A stretch of DNA of 64,000 nt, taken from contig KE546974.1 in NCBI GenBank assembly GCA_000442125.1, positions 930,001 through 994,000 on the forward strand, given 5' to 3'. Below, one piece after another: positions 12,633 to 24,481 of the stretch. The DNA is from Opeltia flavorubescens. Lineage: Eukaryota; Ascomycota; Lecanoromycetes; Teloschistales; Teloschistaceae. The notes under the pieces were generated by a model. The model was given only the letters and a program-made list of their open reading frames with translations. It was not told the DNA's origin and did not search any database. Both the position numbers and the translations under genes were made by a program. Numbering within the stretch: position 1 is the first letter of the stretch; each line of letters starts with the position of its first letter.

Positions 12633-14359
12633 ATAAAACTGTATAAGGTTTAAATATTAAAATAATTAGAATTTATATAAAAATATATAAAAGCTAAATT
12701 TTAAATAATAATAAAATATTTAATTATAAAAATTTTAATTACAAATCGTTTTTTTTAATATTTATTTTCTATAGATCGGTTTTAAAAGTATAGTATTTTT
12801 AAAATAAATAAATAAAATAATTTAAAAAATACCTTTTAAATTATTTTAAAATTAAAAGTATATATAAATTAATATATTTCTAGATTTTTTATAACTCTAC
12901 TAATATTAATTAAATATCGTTTATAAAAATTTCCTTTTATAAATAATCTATATTATCTTTTAATAATATTATTTAAAAGGTTATTTATACTATTTTTAAT
13001 AAAAAGTACACCGTTTTTTAAAATCTTTTAATATTAATACCTCTAGTTTATATAATAGTATTTACTAATTAAAAATAGAAGGTTAAACTTTTTAATAACT
13101 ATTTTTAAAATTAAAGCTATAGCTATTTAAATATTATTATTAGCTTCGATTAAATTATTTCCGCCGTCTACTAGCCTATATAAAAACTTAAACGTAAAAC
13201 TATAAATATTAGTTTTTTTATAAATTTTAATAATAATAATAGTAATAATAATATATCCGGTAGAAATAAAAGCGATATAAATTCTAATTATAAAGTAGTA
13301 AAAATAATAATAAAATTAGTAATAGCGATATTTATTACTAAATTTTTAAATATACGGTATAATATTTAATAATAAAAATATCCTAATATTATTATAATAT
13401 TTTTTTTAAATAGCTATTAATATTAAATCTACTTTTTAAACTATTTTATTATTTATTATTAATATTTTTACTAGTTTTAATAATTAAATTATCTAATTTT
13501 TTTAAAATAATTATAATTTATTATATACTATTATCGAAATAATTAAACATATTATAAAATATTTTAAACTAATTATTTATTAATAACCTATTAATTAATT
13601 TATAATTATATTATTAATTTAACTACCTTTAATATTTTTATAATTAATCTCCCGATTTATTAATAAAATATTTACGTTTATTTTTTAAAAATAATTATCT
13701 ATTGTATATTAAATTTATAATATAGATTTTTATAAAATTAAAAAAATATTATAATAAATTAAAAATTAATAAATTATTAATAATATATCGAATAATCTAA
13801 TTAAATATTAAATAGGTTAATTATTATTTATATTTAACGATTAGATTAATAAATAACTAATATCAAATATTAATTTTTTTCGCGACTTTATACTTAATAA
13901 AGAATTTATATTAAATAAATTTAAAAATTTTAAACTTTATTTTTTTCTAATTTAAAACTATTTTAAAGCTTAATTTTTTATTTTTACTTTTTTATTATTA
14001 TTAATATTTAGTATTTTACTATACTTAATAATTAAAGCTTTTAATCTAATAATAATATTTATTAATAATTAAAATATTCTATTATATTAAATAAATAAAA
14101 GAACTAATTTAATAAATTTATTTATTAATAATCTAGAAATCTTTTTTAAAAATTCTATTTTTTCTAATTNGTTGCTAAATACCAATAATTCTAGTAAAAT
14201 TTTATCTTTTCGATTATCTTAATATATAGACTTAATTATATCTTCGCTCTTAATAGATTTTAATAAAAAAATTCTTTTATTTTAATATTTTATAACTATA
14301 AAGTTAAAGCTATAAAATAATTTTATTTATTAATAATATCTTAGAGAAAAGAATAAATA
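12633..14359. other. Unassigned degraded DNA
   Basis: About 1.7 kb of RIP-altered DNA with one ambiguous base at 14,170. No surviving frame, domain or partner copy was seen. Confidence 0.4.
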
Positions 14360-14497
14360 AAAAAAAAATTACCTTTTAATATTAAATATACTCGAATTTC
14401 TTTAAATTATATTTAATATAATAATATCTACTAGAAATCGACTTTAAACCTTAAATATTAATATATATATATTTTATTATTTAACTATAAAATTTAT
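14360..14497 (-). mobile_element. tRNA-derived SINE, family alpha, second copy
   Basis: Read on the minus strand, it begins near 14,495 with a degraded tRNA-like head, has a B-box-like stretch at about 14,432-14,442 (complement of TAGAAATCGAC), and continues into the body motif shared with 15,256-15,330 (AATATTAAATATACTCGAAT). Head, spacing and body all align with the better-preserved copy 884 bp to the right. The RNA polymerase III promoter is RIP-altered, so it is not expected to be active. Confidence 0.6.
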
Positions 14498-14739
14498 TAT
14501 ATAATTTCAGCTTTTATTAAAATATATTAATATTCTTTTAAAGTTTAAATTTCTATATTAATAAATAATTTGATTTCGCGTTAATCGGGCGAATTATAGG
14601 TATATATTATATTAAATATTATTATTTAATAATATTAACTATAAATTAATAATTAAATTCTAAATATTAAATAATCTAATTTTTTTTTATAGATTTTATT
14701 TTAAAAATAAATTTACTTTTATATATATTTATTTATTTA

Positions 14740-15065
14740 ATATAATAGATTAAATAATTAGAATATAATTATATTTATAATTATAAAACTATTATTAATA
14801 GTATAATCTAGTTAAAAACTATTTTAAAATATAATTAATAATAACGCTATAAATAAAAATAACTAATATAATATAAATCTATTTTAATAGATTATATTCT
14901 AGTTAATATTATATTATTATTATAGATATATTATTTAATAATTTAGTTTTTTAAATAATATTTAATAAAAAAGCGAATATATTTCTTTAAATACGCCTAC
15001 TTTTATTATTTATTATTTTTTATTCGCAATAAACCTATTTTTATAAAATAGAAGCAGGCGTATTA
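14740..15065. repeat. Direct repeat R2, left copy
   Basis: Aligns with 15,440-15,735 in the same orientation. Shared landmarks include AAAACTATTNTARAATATAA, AATTTAATAATTTAG-like and AAAAGCGAGTAT-like strings, and the end segment with CTATTTTTATAAA followed by a purine-rich GGAGG-like stretch. No coding content was recognised. It is probably a fragment of an older dispersed element, now separated from its partner by two short SINE-like insertions. Confidence 0.5.
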
Positions 15066-15150
15066 TTATATATATAAACGGGAGTTCGAATCCTTTAAAT
15101 ATCTTTTTACTAATTAGATTTTTTTTTATATATATAGGATAGAACTATAG
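15066..15150 (+). mobile_element. SINE-like repeat, family beta, first copy
   Basis: Carries GGAGTTCGAATCC at 15,081-15,093, a good match to the tRNA T-arm or RNA polymerase III B box, followed by a conserved tail TTTAAATATCTTTTTAC and a T-rich segment ending near AGGATAGAACTATAG. Two other copies share this B box and tail (16,083 and 16,490, the latter split by an LTR element). The A box and left boundary are not clear, because the upstream sequence here belongs to repeat R2. tRNA origin is therefore likely but less certain than for family alpha. Confidence 0.5.
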
Positions 15151-15255
15151 ATAAACTATTATAATTATATATACTAACTTTATTTTACTACTTCTTAAAT
15201 TATTATAATCGCTTTTTATTATAATATTTTAAAAAAAGGAATAAAATAAAAAAAA

Positions 15256-15396
15256 AGATAATATTACTATTATTAATATTAAATATATTCGAATTACTTC
15301 GAGTAATATTTAGTATAATAAATAATATCTACTAGAAATCGAACCAGAACTTTATATATTAGTATATATATATTTTATTATTTAATTATAGGGGCT
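15256..15396 (-). mobile_element. tRNA-derived SINE, family alpha, best copy
   Basis: On the minus strand this starts at 15,396 with a tRNA-like head, AGCCCCTATAATTAAATAAT, in which the acceptor stem (GCCCCTA) and an A box with G-to-A changes can be placed. The B box GGTTCGATTTC lies at 15,345-15,335, about 51 bases from the start, as in a real tRNA. The head lacks the complementary 3' acceptor strand and instead runs into a body (about 15,320-15,265) shared with two other copies, which makes it a SINE and not a tRNA gene. A T- and A-rich tail follows on the left. Which tRNA it came from cannot be told, because the anticodon arm is degraded. Confidence 0.7.
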
Positions 15397-15439
15397 ATTA
15401 TATTATTTTTACCGTTATTATTAAATATTATTTACTTAA

Positions 15440-15735
15440 AATAGGCTTATATATTTAATAATATAATTATTATTAGAAATAAAATTTAATTTAAAACTAT
15501 TATAGAATATAACTAATAATAATAATAAAAATAAAAATAGTAGATAGAATACGGATTTATATTTATATATTATATTTTATCTAATATTAAATTATTAATA
15601 TAGCTATATAATTTAATAATTTAGCTTTTAAAGTAACTCTTAATATAAAAGCGAGTATTTTCTATTTAACGCGTCTAGTTTCTATTATCCGCTATCTATT
15701 AATTATAATAAATTTATTTTTATAAAGCGGAGGTT
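15440..15735. repeat. Direct repeat R2, right copy
   Basis: The right partner of 14,740-15,065, in the same orientation about 690 bp further on. It is followed by a loose tandem of TTAAATACTTTTTTT at about 15,733 and 15,767. No coding content was recognised. Confidence 0.5.
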
Positions 15736-16045
15736 AAATACTTTTTTTAAAATCGTTTTTAATAATTAAATACTTTTTTTAATATTTTTAATAAAGTAAA
15801 TAGTTTTTGAATATACAATTCGTCTAATAAAAATAATAAATAAATATAGCGTTTTTAAAAGTATAGCGGCTGTAATATATATTAATTAAAGCTAGTAGAA
15901 TTTTATAAAAAATATATTTTTTATTACTTTATTATTAAAGTAAATAAATTTAGAAAATAAAGATTAAATATAAATTATATTTAAATACACACGCTCGAAA
16001 TAATTAAAATAATTACTTTTATTTTTAATTTAACTCGAAAAATTA
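15736..16045. other. Unassigned degraded DNA
   Basis: About 300 bp of AT-rich DNA with a T-rich two-unit tandem at its left end and nothing else recognisable. Confidence 0.4.
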
Positions 16046-16165
16046 TAAATAGTATTTATATAAATTAATATTTTAATTATATATATAAATAGAAGTTTAA
16101 ACCTTTTAAATATTTTTTTTTAATCGGTCGAATTTCTTTTATAAATATAGAATAGCTTTATAAAT
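16046..16165 (+). mobile_element. SINE-like repeat, family beta, second copy
   Basis: A RIP-altered copy of the 15,081-15,150 repeat: TATATATAAATAGAAGTTTA, the altered B box at 16,094-16,103, the tail CTTTTAAATATTTTTTT, then TCGGTCGAATTTCTTTTATA. Its length beyond the shared core is uncertain. Confidence 0.5.
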
Positions 16166-16446
16166 ATAAATTTATATAATAGGTTTAAATATTATAATTT
16201 AATTTAAGATTCTAGCAAAATATTTATAATAAGATTATTATAATTTAATTTAAAAAAAAGTTTATAATACAAATTAAATATTTTTATATATTATATTATA
16301 GCTAATATATTTTTAATAATAGCTATATAATCTTATTTTTTAAATATTATTTAATATATAAAACCTTTCTTCTTTTTTTAAAAGGAAAATAAAATAGTTA
16401 TTATTAAAAAATAGATAGATAACTATTTTATCCGTATTTTTACCTT

Positions 16447-16514
16447 CTTTTAATTTTTAAATCGGTATTTTAACTAAAGAAAAAGTATATAAATAGGAGT
16501 TTAACCCTTTTAAA
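16447..16514 (+). mobile_element. SINE-like repeat, family beta, third copy (left part)
   Basis: Holds the altered B box GGAGTTTAACCC at 16,497-16,508 and the first part of the tail, then stops at the left end of the LTR element at 16,515. The missing tail resumes at 23,707 beyond that element. The repeat was therefore in place before the LTR element arrived. Confidence 0.6.
16510..16514. repeat. Target-site duplication, left (TTAAA)
   Basis: TTAAA here and at 23,707-23,711 flank the LTR element exactly outside its terminal repeats. A 5-bp duplication is usual for Ty3/gypsy integrases, and the interrupted SINE-like repeat confirms the site. Confidence 0.8.
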
Positions 16515-16719
16515 TATTGTATAGTAGGTATAGAGTAATAGTATTATATTAAAAGTAAAGAACTATCTATCTATAGAATCTATAACTAAATAAATATAGG
16601 CGCTAAAAGGCGTTAAATCCAACTAGATAAATATACTTAAAAGGCTTTATTCGAGCTATAGTAGCTATTCAGCCCTACCTACCTTATTAGCCTTCTATCC
16701 ACGCGGTATAGCCGTAATA
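16515..16719 (-). repeat. LTR of family A copy 1 (left, 3' in coding sense)
   Basis: A 205-bp terminal repeat matching 23,502-23,706. Shared marks include AATATAGGCGCTAAAAGGCG, a TCGAGCTA-TAGCTATT segment and CGGTATAGCCG near the right end. The terminal TG and CA are RIP-altered to TA. Confidence 0.9.
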
Positions 16720-19700
16720 GATACTAGTAATAAATAAAGCTATTAGCCTCTAATAATAGGCTTTTCCTTACTAATAAACGGCTTTTTAGCTTATTCCTAC
16801 TATTTAATATTAGTATTAGTATCGTTAACGGCCTTATTATAGTCTAGAGNTAATTTCGGGCTAAAACGGCGTTTATACTCTTCTATTAGTATTTTAATAT
16901 TACTTAAACGGTATTTAAATATTTATTAGTCGTTTTTAAACCTATAACTAACTTAATAAATAAGATATTAAGTAGAAAAACCTTTATTTTTATAGATACG
17001 GCGTTTATAAAGGATTTATTCGATTTTAAACTCTTTATTACTATTAATAATAATAGGGGGTATAGATATATAGTAGCGCTAATAGGGATTATCGCTAAAG
17101 TTAGTAATAGGCTTTAGATATACTATTAATATTATATTATAAATTTTTATAATAGGTAGTAGCTCTAAATAATAAACTAATAATTTAATATATTTAATAG
17201 TTTTAAAAAAACCTACTAGTTATTATTTAATCTTTTTAAAAATAAGTTTTAATATATAATAGCTTTAATATAAATATATTTTTATAAAATTATTAATTTT
17301 AAAATAAACTAATTAATAATATATATTATAATATTCTTTTATTTTTATTATAGTAAAGGTAATAATACTCTTAATATTAATATATATAAGCTAGTACTCT
17401 TTTATAGTTATTAGTACTATAGTATTCCGTACTATAAATAAATTTATAGGCTTATTAACTTCTAAAATAATCGGGTTATAGCGATAAGCTATTTATATTA
17501 TAGCTAGAAAAACAGCTGGTTCTTTTATAAAAACATTGGCGGGAGCTTTAAAACCTAGCGTATCTTCTATTTAAATAGCTTATTTAAGGTCTAGTAAATA
17601 TAAAAAGTCTAGAGCTTTATAAATTTTAAATCCGAATAATATTTAATTAAGTATTTTAAATATAAAGCTATAATTTATAGAATTATTAAAAACCGCTAAT
17701 ATTTATAAAAAAATAATAGGCTATTATCTAAAATTATCTAGTATAGCGATATAATAATATATAGTAATTTTAATAATTTAATTAGACTATTTTAATATAC
17801 TATTAATTTATAGATACTAGGTAGTAGAATACTATAGATTTACCTTTAATATTTTAAATATCTAGTATTATAACTAACCTATAAATTTTTTATCGGGATT
17901 TAAAATTACTATTTATAATACGCTTTAATTTAGCTTTACTAGTCTATCTAATAATATTTCGGCCTATTATTTACCGCTTTAAATAGTTTTTTTAGATATA
18001 TAGGTAACTACTTTAATAAATTTATCTATTACTAATATATAATAATTATATTCTTTATATAATTTTAGAAGGATAAGAATAAAATAAATAATAAATATAT
18101 AAAATAGTTTTATTAGGTTAAATATTAGTTATAAAGCTTTATATAAACGGTAATAAAGTATTTAATTAATTTAATATTATAAATAGTAGTAAATATATTT
18201 ATATAGCTTTATTAATATATTATATATATAAAAGCCTTTTATTAAACGTTTATATATATATATATAGCCGGAATAGCCTATTTTATTATATATTAGCTAA
18301 AATACTTCCTTTTTTATATCTATAGGTATTATTAAACGTAGGCCTTATTTATTATTATTAAAATAAAATAGTATATTAATAATATAATATAGTAGTTTAA
18401 TAGTATTATTTTTAGTTTTATATTAATTTTAATAAATTTTTTAATTTTAGCCTAACGGCCTTTTTTTATATATTTATTAATTAATTATTAACGNAATTCG
18501 GTTAATATTTCTACTAGGCTTATCGGGAAGTAACGTACTATAAAAGTATTTATATCTAGTAATTCGTTTACTTCTAAGCGGTATTTATAGCTAGCGAGCC
18601 TTAATAATATATTTAGAATTATATTTATAACTTTAGACTTATAGCGAATATTAAATTTAAAGTATTAAAAATATTTAAAAGTTTATATTAAATAAAAATT
18701 AAATTTTTTTATAAATATTATATTTAAACTAGTCTAGCGTAAAATACTAATTATAATAGAATAATCTATATAGATAATAATAATATATTTAACTACTTTA
18801 ATTATATAGCGGATTTTTTTAATTATTTAAATAATATCTATAATCTTTAATTTTATAAACTAATAATATATTTTAGCGTTTAATAATAAACGGTTAAAAA
18901 ATAGAATTAATTATTTAAATTTCTATTTAAATTCTTTACCTACTTTATAAATAGCTTCGTCTATATTATAATAGATATAGGCTATAAAACCGAACTTTTA
19001 ACTAGTATTTAGGTTTATATATAGTATTAAACTTTTATTAAAATAGATTAGAATCGATAATAATAAAAAATATTTCTATAGATAATAAAATATATTAAAT
19101 TCTTTAAATATAAATACTACTAGTAGATTCCGGGTAGTAGCTTTTTTATAAATATTATTTATTTCTAATAGTAATATCGCGGTTTATATAAATTTTACGT
19201 TTTTAAAATAATTTTATAATAGTTATATAATTACTAATATACTATTAAAGGTAGCCTATTAAATTTAAATATTTTTCTAATTATTAAAATATATATAGAA
19301 ACGAGAATTTTAAAATTACTTCTAATTTATTTTTTATTATAATAAACCCGAAGGTATTAATTTTCTAATCTAATAGATATATAAATATATAGCTAATAAA
19401 TAATTCTATAAATAATAAATATAGATTTATAATATTAAATATATTAAAAATTTAATTAAAATACTCTATATATTCTTTTATTAAAAAGAAAAAAACTATA
19501 ATATTATCGATATAAACTTTTTAAAAAGAATAAAATAAATATAAAATTTTATTTATTATTTATTATATATAAATTAATAAGTTATAATAGTTTATTACCG
19601 GTATTTTAAATATTTTTTATCCTTAATATAAAATTATTATTAAGTAGTAGCGATACTATTAGTTAATCTACTATTAATAAAAAAAGCTTATAAAGTCTAT

Positions 19701-22700
19701 TATAAAAAGGATTTTAGTACTATAAATTTACGCTAGAATTTCTATTTATAGTAGAACTAAGTAAGTATTTAATATTATAATTTTATTAAATACCCGAATA
19801 TTAATAATAATATAGCTTTTAAAATTTTAATTAGTATTTTTTTAAATTATAAAGTAAAGAAATAAAAATAAAGTAGTTATAATAGTCTATTTTATCTAAT
19901 TTTATTTATAAAGCTTATTAAAGGCTTTATTAATAACCTTTTTATTATAAGTATTAATAGGGTATATATAGGTTTATTTAAATTTATAGATCTATTTTTA
20001 GTTTTTTATTAATAAAATATTTATATATTTTAATTTTAGTATATTAATTATATTATTAGTATTCTATTATAAACGCGGGTAGCGTTTAATTAAAATAACT
20101 AGAGTAGTTCGTTTAGCTTATATTTTAAAAATCGTTACTTTTATAAAATATACTACCTTTATTTAATAATTAGAATTAATAAATAGTATAATAGCGGTAT
20201 TAAAAGCTATAATAGTTATTATAATAACTATTATATAGTATTTAAAATTCTTTAAAAACTATTTAAACTTTTATTTTAATATTTTAATAGCTAACTTATA
20301 ATTTTTTAAACTAATTTAATAGTATTTATTAGCTTTATATTTTTAAATAATACCTAGCTAAATTTTTATAGCTAATTAAATAAAGAATAATAAATTATTT
20401 TAAATATAGTTTTATTTAAATATATAATTTATAATATATATATAGCTAATAAAAATATTTAAAATTTTTAACTTATAAATAAAGTTATAGTTTTATAAAA
20501 AGTTTAAAGGTTTTCAATATAAACTAGTAATTTTAATAGCTCTACTAATATATAATAGTACTATAATAGATTAAATATTATAAATAATAATATTTATTCT
20601 AATATTTTTAATATTAATAGCGATTAATATTATTATATTATTATAGGAGCTAATAATTATTATATTTATAAATAGATATATATTAATATTTTTAAACTTT
20701 ATAATATTTATATTAATAAATATATTAACGTTTAAATCGTTTATTAGATAAAGTTTTTATATAATAATAATAAGCTTTATAGTTTTTTTATTAAATATAA
20801 AAATTTCGATAATTATAAATTTAATAATATTATATTATTTTTTATTAATACCTTTAATAGTTATAAAAGCTAGTATCTTCTAAATTATAATATATAGTAG
20901 TTATTCTAGTAGAAATTTTCGATTAATTAAGTTTATTATATAGTTTATATTCTAATAAAAATTATAATTCTTTATATTTAATTATAAGCGAATATCTATA
21001 GTTATATAATAGTATTCTTAAAAGGTAAAATCTATTATTAATATATTTTTCGCGGTTAAACGAATTAATTAGGGTATTTATAATAGTAGTTATTTAATAA
21101 CCTCTAATTTAATAACCTTCGGCGTATTTTTAAATAATTTAATTAGTTTTAAATAAGTTTATATTAGTATTAATAGAATATTTAGTTTAATAATTAGCTT
21201 AATTATAGTAGCTATAGCTAGGAGTGGTTTTTTTCTATAGCCGGAGCGTAGGTACTAATATAAAGTATTATTTAATTTAAAAATTTTATTATATTTATTA
21301 TATTAGTATATTTTAACTAGTTTAGGTTCCGTATATTTTACTATAATAAAGTAGAATTCTACTATATTATTATATTAGTTAGAATTTTTAATAGTAGTAT
21401 ATAGAGCTTTATCTAACTTTTTATTTATTATATATTCGGCTTTAATAAAATCTATTAATTAGTAGAAATTATTTTTATAATTTTAATACTATTTTATTTT
21501 ATCGCCTAGAATTTACTCGCCGGAAGCTTTTTATTAAAAGTAGGCTCGCTAATTATTTAACTAGCGGTTTTTATATAGATTCCGGCTATTATTATACTAT
21601 TAATAGCTATAGCTTTACTAATTTCTAGTTTAATTCTATTATAGCGGAATAATTATTTTAGGCGGAAACTATAAATAATTATTTTAAATAATATATTAAT
21701 TATTTTATATATTAAGCTTACTTTTAATTAATAGAGCTTATAGAGTTATAAAAAGATTCTAATATTAATATATAATAGGAAATATATTCGGTTAATTTCT
21801 TTATATATAGCTCGGGTATATAAATAAATATTTAGGTATATAAAAAGAGTTATTTTATAGCGGCTGGNATACTATTATTTTTTTATATTATTTATTTTTA
21901 TTCTTTTATAAAGAATTTAATTTTAATATTTTATAGTTTTTATTACTATTATAGATATTAAATTAATTATTTTTTTTATTTTAAAAAAACTTATAAAAGG
22001 CTTTAATAATAATTATTATAGTTTTATCTAAAATTAATATTAATAGCCGGGCGTTAAAATATTCGATACTAATTATTATTTAAGTATTTTTAAAAGATAC
22101 TATTTTTACGTTTTTTATTTTAATAATAATATTATTAAAATATTCTAAAAGGTCTTTTTAAACCCGTATATTATTAATAATATAATATATTTATTCTAAC
22201 TACGCTAGTATAGTAGACGGTAGCTCGCTGAAATAGTTTTTAAAAAATATATATTATAATTTAATACTTTTACCTAATTATAGCGATTTATAAGTAGGTT
22301 TATTAATTATAATAATAAATTATATAATTATTTTATTTTATAAATAAAAATCTAGATTATAATATATTAATAATATATTTATTATTTTATATTTAATTTT
22401 TATACGTTATATAAAAGCGTATATATAATAATAAATATTATATAACTTTATAGATTTTACGAGCTATTTATTATTATCTAGTTAAAATAAATTAATATTA
22501 TAAACCTTTTATTATAATTTAATAATAGTTAGTATAACTACTAGGTTTATTAGTATAGTAATTATTTAATTCTAGAAGTTTTATATAAAAAATCCTAGTA
22601 ATTAAACTAGACGGGCGTCTATAAATAGTTATCTATTTAAAGGGGTTTATTACTATTATAAATTACTATTATTTATAAATCCACTTTATTATTATTATAG

Positions 22701-23501
22701 TAGAATTCCTATTATATCTAGCGGTAGTATAATACTCCCTTCCGATTTTATTAAATAAAGTAGGTTAGATTTAGTACTAGAAATATAATTTAGCTACTTA
22801 AATATATTAATAAATTTAATAATATTTATAAATTTATCGATCTATTATAAATCTTTTAACGAGTTTAGAAAATAAAAATAAAGGTTTAAACTATTCTAAA
22901 TAAATTTTATAGCTAGTTTTTAAATATAAATTTAAAAGTTTTTATTTTTAAGGATTATAATAATATTATTATAGAAATCGTTTATTATTTTAATAAAAAT
23001 TTATAGATATTCGCTCTAATTTATAAAATAAGTAGTAATAAAAGCTATATTAGTTTTTATTATACTAGTTTAAATTACCCGACTACTAGAAGATTTCTAT
23101 ATTAAAAAACGATATAAGCCTAGATTTTTTTTATAGATATAGTCGATATAGGTTTTAAAGATTATTATAAAGGCTTAATCCTATTTTAAAAACCGCTTAA
23201 TATATTTTTAGAACTCTTTAATATAGAAGGTAGCTATAATAAAAGCTAGTATAATAGCGAGGTTAATTAGGTCCTCCGAATTATTATAGAAAATATCTAG
23301 AACTTTACTAAAAGGACTGGAAGCTAGAGTATATTTTAGTTAATTCTATTAACCGAGTATTAGTATAAAAGCGGTAGTTTAGTAGGCGGAAGAATACTAG
23401 ATCTATTTAAAAGATCTAGTACTATATAATAATTAATAGTATATATATACGGAAGTTAATAATATTATATTTTATACGGATTGCCTTTAATTACTACTAT
23501 T

Positions 23502-23706
23502 TATTATATAGTAGATATAAGGTAATAGTATTATATTAAAGATAAGGAATTATTTATCTATAGAATTTATAACTAAATAAATATAGGCGCTAAAAGGCGC
23601 TAAACCTAACTAGGTAAATATACTTAAAAGGCCTTATTCGAGCTACGATAGCTATTTAGCCCTACCTGCCCTATCAACCTTCTGCTTATACGGTATGGCC
23701 GCAATA
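23502..23706 (-). repeat. LTR of family A copy 1 (right, 5' in coding sense)
   Basis: The 205-bp partner of 16,515-16,719. It keeps CGGTATGGCCGCAATA at its right end, less altered than the left LTR. Confidence 0.9.
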
Positions 23707-23765
23707 TTAAATATCTTTTTACCAGTCGGATTTCTTTTATATATATAGAACGGATTTATAAATAA
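23707..23765 (+). mobile_element. SINE-like repeat, family beta, third copy (right part)
   Basis: Opens with the duplicated TTAAA and continues the beta tail as ATATCTTTTTACCAGTCGGA then TTTCTTTTATATATATAGAA, matching 15,095-15,140. Together with 16,447-16,514 it is one SINE-like copy split by the 7.2 kb LTR element. Confidence 0.6.
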
Positions 23766-24117
23766 AATCTAAATAAAGTTTTATAAATATAAACTTAGCT
23801 AAAGTTTTATAAATACGAGTTTAGCTAAAAAATAAATATAAAAAATAGGTTATAATAGTAGTTAATAAAATTATAAATTAATATTAATATATATTTAAAT
23901 AATATAATAAAGCTTAAAAAGAGCTATATTAGAGATTTTATATTTAATATATAAATATAAATTTATAAATACCTTAATAAATAATTTAGCTATAATAATT
24001 AGAAAAATAAATTATTTTACTATTAAAATAGATATATTAATATTATTATTCTCGATATTAAAAAATTATAAAAGTTTTATAAATATTAAATAGTTTAGCT
24101 TAATTTTATTTTTAATT
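23766..24117. other. Unassigned degraded DNA
   Basis: About 350 bp between the two family A elements. It has a short duplication of TTTTATAAATA followed by TAGCTAAA around 23,770-23,830 and otherwise nothing recognisable. Confidence 0.4.
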
Positions 24118-24276
24118 AGACTAAATTTTTAATAAATATATTAGCTAATTTTAAATTAATATTATACTAATTTTAAATTAAATTTTTAACGGATATTTTA
24201 AACGATTTTAAATTAATATTATATCGATTTTAAGCTAAACTTTTAACGGATATATTAGCTGATTTTAAACTAATAT
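24118..24276. repeat. 57-bp tandem array, left part
   Basis: Full units at 24,144-24,200 and 24,201-24,257, a partial unit before, and the start of a third unit cut at 24,276 by the LTR element. Each unit carries AATATTATAC or ATATCG, a TTTTAAATTAA-like stretch and TTTTTAACGGATAT. The array resumes at 31,458. The units contain diverged forms of the 12-bp motif TTTAGGCTGAAA. Confidence 0.8.
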
Positions 24277-24481
24277 TATTATATAATAGGTATAGGGAAA
24301 TAGTTTTATATTAAAGGTAAATAATTATCTATTTATAAAATCTATAAATAAATAAATATAGGCGCTAAACGGCGCTAAATCTAACGAGATAAATATATTT
24401 AAAAGGCCTCCTTCGAGCTATAATAGCTATTTAGTTTTATCTACTTTATTAACTTTCTACCTATACGGTATAACTATAATA
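24277..24481 (-). repeat. LTR of family A copy 2 (left)
   Basis: A 205-bp terminal repeat matching 31,253-31,457 and the LTRs of copies 1 and 3. It is heavily altered, so the conserved GCCGCAACA-type end is reduced to ACTATAATA. Confidence 0.85.

Larger units (their letters stand above)
16515..23706 (-). mobile_element. Ty3/gypsy chromovirus fossil, family A, copy 1
   Basis: A whole-length but thoroughly broken LTR retrotransposon of 7,192 bp, coding on the minus strand. Both 205-bp LTRs and a TTAAA target duplication are present. By alignment with the inverted copy at 47,469-54,659, the chromodomain-like segment lies near 16.86-17.03 kb, integrase near 17.6-18.3 kb, RNase H near 18.8-19.0 kb, reverse transcriptase near 19.4-20.1 kb (catalytic box at about 19.5 kb), and protease and gag to the right of that. 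Breaks are very many, spread along the whole length by RIP. It inserted in a beta SINE-like repeat. Compared with copy 2 it has kept slightly more G and C. LTR divergence cannot date it because RIP dominates the differences. Confidence 0.9.

Noticed and set aside
15325-15396. Genuine tRNA gene on the minus strand
   Set aside because: The 3' acceptor strand is missing and the sequence runs into a body shared with other copies, so it is a SINE head and not a tRNA gene.
24118-24276. CRISPR-like array
   Set aside because: The 57-bp units are contiguous with no unique spacers, and the context is eukaryotic.
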